A DNA stretch of 12,299 nt from NCBI GenBank assembly GCA_958428675.1, contig CAUAGV010000035.1:1-12299 (forward strand), read 5' to 3'. Source of the DNA: an uncultured Collinsella sp. (GTDB lineage: Bacteria; Actinomycetota; Coriobacteriia; Coriobacteriales; Coriobacteriaceae). Every line of letters begins with the position of its first letter. Position 1 is the stretch's first letter. Below the pieces are notes generated by a model, which saw nothing but the letters and a program-made list of their open reading frames with translations, searched no databases and was not told where the DNA came from. The translations under genes were made by a program, and so were the position numbers. Of this stretch, positions 6,484 to 12,299 are shown one piece after another.

Positions 6484-7449
6484 TTATTTTTTCTTGTCCT
6501 GTTCCAGCAGATCGGACGGTGAACGATCGGGCTTGCCGCCGCGGAAAATCTCGCGGCCATGCAGACGATGCTCCAGGTCACGTTCGGCCTTTTCCTCGTC
6601 AATCTTGGTCTGGCTCACCACCGGGTCCTCGATCAGCGACGAAACCGAGTTCACCTGTTTTTGAATGCGCTCGGCAATGGTGTCGTCCATGCTTACGATG
6701 CGCATCTTCCAGTCGATACTCGTGGCGTTGGATGAGCTCTTGGTCCACACAAACGTCAAAATGGCGCTCTGATGACCCCGCGCGGGGAACATGCCAAAAA
6801 AGGAATCGTGCTGAATGTTGCTATCCTCGTCGATATAGGCGTGAACGTTATACACCACGCGGTCAATCTTGTCGTTGAGCAGGGCGTTGGTCGCAAGCGC
6901 CGCGGCCTGGATCTGCCCGTTGGACAGCAGCTCGAGCTCATTGGCAGACGACGTGTCCAACACCGTCACCTCAACCGTGCCCGTGCGCTCATCGGCCTCG
7001 TCGACAGAAAAATCAAGCGGGAACTGCGTAAAGCCGTTGCCCCATTCGAGTCCACCCTTGAGCGCGGTCGAGACGGTATCCACCGAAACGCTCTCGGACA
7101 GGTTGGCGGTATTCAGACGGCGCATCACGCCGTAGCCGATCTGCATGCCCACGATCAGCACCAGAATACCGATGACCACGGCCATCGCGGTCTTCGTAAT
7201 GGTATGGCTCACCTGCGAGCCCGAAGGATCGTCCTCGGACAGCGGGTCGATATGTTTTGCCTGGCTCGCGCGGTCCTCGCTGCGCAGCTGCGCTAGCGCC
7301 GCTTTGTCACCGCGCTTGGCCGCAGCCTCCTTCTCACGCATGCGCTCGGTTCGCTTTTTGGCAAGCGTGGGATCCAAGACACCGGATGCATCGATTTCGG
7401 AGAATAACTCCGTCACTTCTTCCGGAGTCAAAGGGTTCTTGTCAGCCAT
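6484..7449 (-). CDS. Single-pass membrane protein of unknown function
   Basis: I do not recognise a named family for this 321-residue protein. Residues 1-85 are charged and probably cytoplasmic, with an acidic start (PEEVTELFSEID) and a basic Lys/Arg/Glu-rich stretch at 30-62. One strong transmembrane segment spans about 88-108 (AMAVVIGILVLIVGMQIGYG). The remaining 210 residues would lie outside the membrane, are mixed alpha/beta in character with few cysteines, and end in a very charged tail (EQDKKK). There is no signal peptidase site ahead of the membrane segment, so the N-terminus is likely cytoplasmic (an N-in, C-out anchor). ATG 7449 is preceded by AGGAAG at a normal distance. It starts 19 nt downstream of the half ABC exporter and is followed by a terminator, so it is the last gene of that unit and may assist the exporter (inference only). 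Confidence 0.75.
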   Translation of the reverse strand: MADKNPLTPEEVTELFSEIDASGVLDPTLAKKRTERMREKEAAAKRGDKAALAQLRSEDRASQAKHIDPLSEDDPSGSQVSHTITKTAMAVVIGILVLIVGMQIGYGVMRRLNTANLSESVSVDTVSTALKGGLEWGNGFTQFPLDFSVDEADERTGTVEVTVLDTSSANELELLSNGQIQAAALATNALLNDKIDRVVYNVHAYIDEDSNIQHDSFFGMFPARGHQSAILTFVWTKSSSNATSIDWKMRIVSMDDTIAERIQKQVNSVSSLIEDPVVSQTKIDEEKAERDLEHRLHGREIFRGGKPDRSPSDLLEQDKKK

Positions 7450-7468
7450 AAACTTCCTGTCATATCAA

Positions 7469-9241
7469 TCAGTCGAGCTCGTGCGCACGCGCACCTTCGA
7501 ACTGCATTCGATAGTAACGGGCATAGGTGCCGCCACGGGCGAGAAGCTCCTCGTGCGTGCCACGCTCCACAACGCGACCATGCTCAACGGTCGCAATCTC
7601 ATCGGCATGCTTAATGGTCGAAAGACGATGGGCGATGATAATCGTGGTGCGGCCGCGTGCCAGCTCTTCGAGTGACTCCTGCACCGCCTCCTCGCTCTCG
7701 TTATCCAAAGCACTCGTCGCCTCGTCCAAAATCAGGATCTTGGGGTTCTTGAGAAACACACGCGCAATGGCAACGCGCTGCTTTTGGCCGCCCGAAAGAC
7801 GGCTGCCGCGCTCGCCCACGACCGTGTCATAGCTCTGTGGAAGCGACTCGATAAAGGCATCGATGTTGGCGCGACGGGCGGCCTCGGCGATCTCTTCTGC
7901 CGTAGCGCCCGGCTTGCCGTAGGCGATGTTCTCGCCGATTGTTCCGTCAAACAGGTAGACATCCTGCTGCACCAGGCCGATGGCGCGGCGCAGGCTCTGC
8001 TGCGTCACATCGCGCACGTCCTGGCCGTCGATGCTAATGGATCCGGCAGCCACGTCATAAAAGCGCGGCAGCAGCGAACAGGTCGTGGACTTGCCACCGC
8101 CCGAAGGGCCAACCAAAGCGATGGTCTGCCCGGGCTTGATGGACAGATTCATATGGTCGATAACGGGACGCTCTTCGGCATCGCCCTCGCCCAGCTCAAC
8201 GTCCTCGTAGTTAAAGCACACGTCGTGATAATCCACGGCGCCGGCAGTCACCTGCAGATCCGTGGCGCCCGGCTTGTCCTGGATATCCGGCGCGGTCGAG
8301 AGCACCTCGTCCATACGCTTAAAGCCGGCGATAGCCTTCTGATACGTTTCGGCCGAATTGACGAGTGTCTCGAGCGGCGTGCAGAACAGCGAAATATAGA
8401 GTGCAAAGGTCGCCATATCGACCGCCTGCAGCTGTCCCTGGGCGACCAGCCAGCCGCCCAGCAGTACCACGATCACATAGAGCACACCCGAGAGCAGGCC
8501 ATACGTCGCAGTATAGACGCCCATGGCGTGATACATGTTCTCCTTGGACGAAAGATAGCGATTGTTGGAGGCGCGGAACTTGAAGCGTTCGGTCTCCTCA
8601 TTGGCAAAGCTCTTGACCACGCGCATACCCGCCAGCGAATCCTGCAGCTGCGCATTGATGCCGCTGATCTTTTTGCGGTTGTCGCTAAAGACCTCGCGCA
8701 TGCGCATGTTCTGCCAAAACATGATGACCGCAAACGCCGCCGTCACCACGGCCATAGCGAGCGCCAGCACCGGGGCGATGGTAAAGAGGATCACAAACGA
8801 GCCGATAATCTCGATGCCGCAGATGATGATCCACTCGGGCACGTGGTGTGCCGCCTCGCAGATATCGAACAGGTCGTTGACCACGCGGCTCATCATATCG
8901 CCCGAGCTGTTGCGGTCAAAGTACGCAAAGCTAAAGCGCTCATACTGGTCAAACAGGTCCTCGCGCATTTTGGACTCCATGCGCGCGCCCATCACGTGAC
9001 CCCAATAGCTCACAAAATAGCGGCAGGCGCAGCGGACGGCATACATCAGCACCAAGCCCACCGCAATCATGCCGAGCGCCTGCATAATGACAGCCTGACC
9101 CTGAGTAAAGAGCCCACCGGTCAAATTGCGCAGGATAATGGGGAACGCCAGGTCAATGGCGGCAAGCACCAGAGCACAAACAGTATCGGCAACAAAAAGC
9201 CCCATCTGGGGCTCGTAATACGAGAGAAACCTTTTAAACAT
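7469..9241 (-). CDS. ABC exporter half-transporter (fused transmembrane and ATPase domains)
   Basis: This 590-residue protein has the MsbA/LmrA-type exporter layout. An N-terminal type 1 exporter transmembrane domain (about 1-310) has hydrophobic helices near 15-38, 53-75, 135-160, 160-178, 245-268 and 275-292. It is followed by a nucleotide-binding domain. The ATPase motifs are all present: Walker A GPSGGGKST (378-386), Q-loop glutamine in LVQQDVYLF (423-431), signature LSGGQ (482-486), Walker B ILILDE (502-507) with the catalytic glutamate, D-loop SALD, and H-loop His538 in AHRLS. Such half-transporters work as dimers in the cytoplasmic membrane. No partner half is present, so a homodimer is likely. 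Substrate cannot be read from sequence; lipids, peptides and drugs are all possible. ATG 9241 is preceded by GAGGA at 5-6 nt. The single-TM protein follows 19 nt downstream. Confidence 0.95.
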   Translation of the reverse strand: MFKRFLSYYEPQMGLFVADTVCALVLAAIDLAFPIILRNLTGGLFTQGQAVIMQALGMIAVGLVLMYAVRCACRYFVSYWGHVMGARMESKMREDLFDQYERFSFAYFDRNSSGDMMSRVVNDLFDICEAAHHVPEWIIICGIEIIGSFVILFTIAPVLALAMAVVTAAFAVIMFWQNMRMREVFSDNRKKISGINAQLQDSLAGMRVVKSFANEETERFKFRASNNRYLSSKENMYHAMGVYTATYGLLSGVLYVIVVLLGGWLVAQGQLQAVDMATFALYISLFCTPLETLVNSAETYQKAIAGFKRMDEVLSTAPDIQDKPGATDLQVTAGAVDYHDVCFNYEDVELGEGDAEERPVIDHMNLSIKPGQTIALVGPSGGGKSTTCSLLPRFYDVAAGSISIDGQDVRDVTQQSLRRAIGLVQQDVYLFDGTIGENIAYGKPGATAEEIAEAARRANIDAFIESLPQSYDTVVGERGSRLSGGQKQRVAIARVFLKNPKILILDEATSALDNESEEAVQESLEELARGRTTIIIAHRLSTIKHADEIATVEHGRVVERGTHEELLARGGTYARYYRMQFEGARAHELD

Positions 9242-9276
9242 GCAATCCTCGAAGAGAAATAAATAGCGTGAGAAAT

Positions 9277-9289
9277 CCGGTTGAACCGG
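9277..9289. promoter_or_regulatory. Short palindrome upstream of the ABC exporter, candidate operator
   Basis: CCGGTT (9277-9282) and AACCGG (9284-9289) are perfect inverted repeats around one central base, 35 nt upstream of the exporter start codon. The position fits an operator or early leader hairpin for the exporter unit. No clear -35/-10 pair could be assigned around it. Confidence 0.3.
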
Positions 9290-9349
9290 TCAGGCTGAAA
9301 ACAAAGCGTCCCAACAAGCATAACGCCGATGTTCTGGCAGCGTCAGCGA

Positions 9350-9447
9350 AAACGTCCCTAAGCGAGCAAGGTGCCTTGAAAGAGGAGCGACGCGTACTTC
9401 GGTACGCGAGCGACGATTGAAAGGCAGATTGCCGCTTAGGGGCGTTT
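9350..9447. repeat. Structured inverted-repeat element with a UUCG-capped hairpin
   Basis: The outer arms AAACGTCCCTAAGCG (9350-9364) and CGCTTAGGGGCGTTT (9433-9447) are complementary apart from one T-G pair. The next arms, 9366-9377 and 9421-9432, match in 10 of 12 positions. A purine-rich internal loop follows, and the centre is a perfect 7-bp stem CGCGTAC/GTACGCG (9391-9397, 9402-9408) closing on TTCG. The 98-nt unit is flanked by copies of GCAGCGTC at 9337-9344 and 9448-9455. There is no coding potential I would trust. It could be a repeated palindromic (MITE-like) element, a structured RNA, or a strong transcription barrier between the Nudix and ABC genes. Confidence 0.55.
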
Positions 9448-9460
9448 GCAGCGTCGACTC

Positions 9461-9488
9461 GTTACGCGGTTTGGTAAAACCGCGTAAC
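9461..9488 (-). terminator. Strong hairpin directly after the Nudix gene, possible terminator
   Basis: GTTACGCGGTTT (9461-9472) and AAACCGCGTAAC (9477-9488) form a perfect 12-bp stem with a 4-nt loop, beginning immediately after the stop codon at 9489. On the minus strand no T-run follows, so termination without a factor is doubtful. It could instead protect the mRNA 3' end or be part of the adjoining repeat element. Confidence 0.4.
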
Positions 9489-10184
9489 CTAGAGCTCCGC
9501 ACCCCCAAGGCGATGCGCGATGCTATCGCAGGCCAAGGCGCCCACGACGGTCTTGGCGTCTTCGATCTTGCCGTCGAGCACGGCGTCGATCAGCTCGTGC
9601 AGCGGCACCAGGTCAACGTTGACAAACTCGTCATCATCGGGGTTGGGCGCGTCGAACTCGAGCTTGGTGGCCAGGTAGATATGAATGATCTCGTCGCAAA
9701 AACCGCAGGACGTGACAATCGACGTCAAAAAGCGAATGCGACCGGCCCTAAAGCCCGTCTCCTCGTGCAGCTCACGCTTGGCGCAATCAAGCGGATCCTC
9801 GCCCGGGTCGAGCTTGCCGGCGGGAATCTCGACTGTTACGCGGTCGATGGCGGTGCGGTACTGACGCACCAGCACAATCTTGCCGCTCTCGGTCAGCGCC
9901 ACAACAGCCGCCGCACCCGGATGGCGAATGATGTCGCGGGCGCTGCGGTGGCCGTTGGGCAGCTCAACCTCAAGACGGTGGACGTCGAGGATCTTACCCT
10001 TCCAGGCGCACTCCTCCGAAAGAATCTTCTCGTGCAGCTCGGCATCGTGTGGGTCGTCATCGCCCAGCACCAGCACCGGCTCGTCAGCGACCTCGCCGCC
10101 AGGCTCGCCCTCGGCGTGACCATACACGCGGCTGTCCTCCTCGACGATCTGCGCATCCACGAGCTCTTCGTTCTTCTCGTCCAT
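9489..10184 (-). CDS. Nudix hydrolase, ADP-ribose pyrophosphatase-like
   Basis: The 231-residue protein carries a complete Nudix box at 123-145 (GKLDPGEDPLDCAKRELHEETGF), matching GX5EX7REUXEEXGU. Glu138, Glu141 and Glu142 are the expected metal ligands. The preceding VRQYRTAIDRVTVEIPAG segment is typical of the ADP-ribose pyrophosphatase (NudF/YqkG) branch, which cleaves ADP-ribose to AMP and ribose 5-phosphate in the cytoplasm. The first 55 residues are an unusual, strongly acidic, low-hydrophobicity extension (many D and E) not needed for the fold. Start 10184 is preferred to the in-frame ATG at 10193: the AGGA SD abuts the upstream ATG with no spacing but lies 9 nt before 10184. It begins 21 nt after the purD stop, so it is probably cotranscribed with purD. 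Exact substrate is uncertain; other nucleoside diphosphate derivatives are possible. Confidence 0.88.
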   Translation of the reverse strand: MDEKNEELVDAQIVEEDSRVYGHAEGEPGGEVADEPVLVLGDDDPHDAELHEKILSEECAWKGKILDVHRLEVELPNGHRSARDIIRHPGAAAVVALTESGKIVLVRQYRTAIDRVTVEIPAGKLDPGEDPLDCAKRELHEETGFRAGRIRFLTSIVTSCGFCDEIIHIYLATKLEFDAPNPDDDEFVNVDLVPLHELIDAVLDGKIEDAKTVVGALACDSIAHRLGGAEL

Positions 10185-10205
10185 CCGTCTCATTCCTCTC
10201 GGACT

Positions 10206-11510
10206 TTAGGCATCCCAGGCGTCGCGGCCGCGCAGCGCGCGCAGGCCGATGTCGTGACGCAGGGTCTTGCCCTCAAAATCAATCTTCTCGCAGGCCTCGT
10301 AGGCAAGGTTGCGAGCGTTCTCGAACGTGTCGCCCAGCGCGGTCGCGGCAAGCACGCGGCCGCCGTTGGTCACGAGCTGGCCATCCACCACGGCGGTGCC
10401 CGCGTGGTACACGGTCACGTTCTCCATGGCCTCGGCATCGGCGATACCGGTGATGACCTTGCCCTTCTCGTAGCTGCCGGGATAGCCCGCGCTCGTCAGG
10501 ACAACGGCCACGGCCCACTCGTCACGCCAGTCGAGCTCAATCTGATCGAGCTCGCAGTTGGCGCAGGCGAGCATGACCTCAACCAGGTCGTTCTTAAGGC
10601 GCGGCAGCACGACCTGCGTCTCGGGGTCGCCAAAGCGGGCATTGAACTCCAGCACCTTGGGGCCGGCGGGCGTGAGCATAAAGCCGCCGTACAGGCAGCC
10701 GCGGTAGTCGATACCCTCGGCAGCGAGCTCGGCCACGGTCTGCTCCATGACCGCCACCATGGTGGCGTGCTCCTCGTCGGTCACGATGGGCACCGGGCTG
10801 TAGACGCCCATGCCGCCGGTGTTGGGGCCCTTGTCGCCCTCGAGCGCGCGCTTGTGGTCCTGCGAGGTGGCCATGGGGCGCACGGTCTTGCCGTCGGTAA
10901 AGGCCAGCAGCGAGCACTCGGGGCCGGTCAGCATCTCCTCGATAACCACGGTGTTGCCGGCATCGCCAAAGGCGCCGCCAAAGCACTCGCGCACGGCCTC
11001 CTCGGCCTGCTCAAGTTCGGTCGCCACGATAACACCCTTGCCCGCGGCAAGACCGTCGGCCTTCACGACCAGCGGAGCGCCCTGCTCGCGCACGTAGGCG
11101 AGAGCCGAAGCCTCGTCGGTAAACGAACCATAGGCTGCCGTCGGGATACCGGCGCGCTCCATGAGCTGCTTGGAGAACAGCTTGGAACCCTCCATCTGGG
11201 CGCCCTCGGCACCCGGGCCAAAGCAGGGAATACCCGCCGCGCGCACGGCGTCGGCCACGTCCGCTACGAGCGGAGCCTCGGGGCCAATTACCACGAGTCC
11301 GCATCCGTGACTCTGCGCAAACGCCGCCACGGCCGCAGGATCACAGTCGTCGAGAACAACGTTCTCGCCGCAGCTCGCGGTGCCGCCGTTGCCCGGCGCG
11401 ATGTAGAGCTTGCCGGCGCGCGGTGATGCTGCGAGCTTAGCTGCCAAAGCATGCTCACGGCCGCCGCTGCCCAACAACAGGATGTCGATGGTTTGAGTGT
11501 CCGCCTTCAA
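10206..11510 (-). CDS. purD: Phosphoribosylamine-glycine ligase (GAR synthetase)
   Basis: This 434-residue enzyme joins glycine to 5-phosphoribosylamine using ATP, the second step of de novo purine synthesis, in the cytoplasm. The N-domain begins ILLLGSGGREHALA (10-23), and the ATP-grasp region contains VVKADGLAAGKGV (148-160). The family signatures QDHKR (217-221) and GPNTGGMG (228-235) and the metal-site segment EFNARFGDPETQ are all present. The frame stays open upstream to an ATG at 11678, but that start would overlap the purA stop and add 56 residues unlike the family. A TTG at 11510 has an AGGAGG SD 5 nt upstream and gives the normal N-terminus and length, so TTG is the chosen start. It follows purA after a terminator-like hairpin and leads into the Nudix gene. 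Confidence 0.96.
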   Translation of the reverse strand: MKADTQTIDILLLGSGGREHALAAKLAASPRAGKLYIAPGNGGTASCGENVVLDDCDPAAVAAFAQSHGCGLVVIGPEAPLVADVADAVRAAGIPCFGPGAEGAQMEGSKLFSKQLMERAGIPTAAYGSFTDEASALAYVREQGAPLVVKADGLAAGKGVIVATELEQAEEAVRECFGGAFGDAGNTVVIEEMLTGPECSLLAFTDGKTVRPMATSQDHKRALEGDKGPNTGGMGVYSPVPIVTDEEHATMVAVMEQTVAELAAEGIDYRGCLYGGFMLTPAGPKVLEFNARFGDPETQVVLPRLKNDLVEVMLACANCELDQIELDWRDEWAVAVVLTSAGYPGSYEKGKVITGIADAEAMENVTVYHAGTAVVDGQLVTNGGRVLAATALGDTFENARNLAYEACEKIDFEGKTLRHDIGLRALRGRDAWDA

Positions 11511-11515
11511 GGGTG

Positions 11516-11521
11516 CCTCCT
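11516..11521 (-). promoter_or_regulatory. SD site that fixes the purD TTG start
   Basis: AGGAGG on the minus strand lies 5 nt before TTG 11510. No ATG or GTG is placed usefully near it, and the purD family alignment begins just after this TTG. Confidence 0.85.
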
Positions 11522-11550
11522 CTATGGATGAATGGCCCGCTCCGCGCGAG

Positions 11551-11606
11551 CCCTTTGCAAGCAAATATACCCCTCGGCCGCCCGTCCGGGCTGCAAAGGG
11601 GTATAT
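11551..11606 (-). terminator. Terminator-like hairpin with alternative pairing between purA and purD
   Basis: On the minus-strand transcript AUAUACCCCU (11597-11606) and AGGGGUAUAU (11565-11574) form a perfect 10-bp stem, with an inner GCCC/GGGC stem, followed by UUUGCUUGC. That is a plausible but U-poor intrinsic terminator 22 nt after the purA stop. A second pairing, CCCUUUGCA (11592-11600) with UGCAAAGGG (11551-11559), uses part of the same left arm and would break the first stem. The two folds are mutually exclusive over 11597-11600, as in an attenuator. Confidence 0.6.
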
Positions 11607-11628
11607 CGCAATAACCAAATAGTCCCGA

Positions 11629-12299
<671 letters not shown>

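Overview
The window looks like chromosomal housekeeping sequence from a high-GC Gram-positive, most likely an actinobacterium of the class Coriobacteriia (Collinsella-like). This is an inference from overall GC-rich codon use, strong purine-rich Shine-Dalgarno (SD) sites, protein character and a PyrR-type RNA signal. No rRNA, phylogenetic marker or database search backs it. I see no phage, plasmid, insertion sequence, transposase, CRISPR array, tRNA or rRNA.

Layout, left to right. (1) The N-terminal part of a mannose-family PTS EIIA gene runs off the left edge on the minus strand. It is divergent from a plus-strand GntR/HutC-type regulator. The AT-rich gap between them carries several inverted and direct repeats that look like operators. 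(2) The regulator converges on carB. The gap and the end of carB hold a long, nested, nearly perfect palindrome. (3) carA and carB form a tight minus-strand operon (1 nt gap) that makes carbamoyl phosphate for pyrimidines and arginine. The carA leader contains a hairpin with the CNGNGA hexaloop of PyrR-binding sites, placed so that it would cover the carA SD. (4) Upstream of carA, and separated from it by a clear intrinsic terminator, are a single-TM protein of unknown function and an MsbA/LmrA-type half ABC exporter, 19 nt apart. (5) A 247-nt gap with a large hairpin capped by a UUCG tetraloop and a second 12-bp-stem hairpin separates the exporter from a Nudix hydrolase (ADP-ribose pyrophosphatase-like). 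(6) The Nudix gene lies 21 nt downstream of purD. (7) purD follows purA, which runs off the right edge. Between purA and purD is a terminator-like hairpin with an overlapping alternative pairing.

Functionally, every gene except the GntR regulator reads on the minus strand, and the window groups nucleotide biosynthesis: purA and purD (purines) and carAB (pyrimidines/arginine), with an ABC exporter and a Nudix housecleaning enzyme between them. I found no new multi-gene system. The most interesting signals are non-coding: the probable PyrR translational switch ahead of carAB, the long palindrome between gntR and carB, the structured element ahead of the ABC gene, the purA-purD alternative hairpins, and the operator-like repeats between the PTS and GntR genes.
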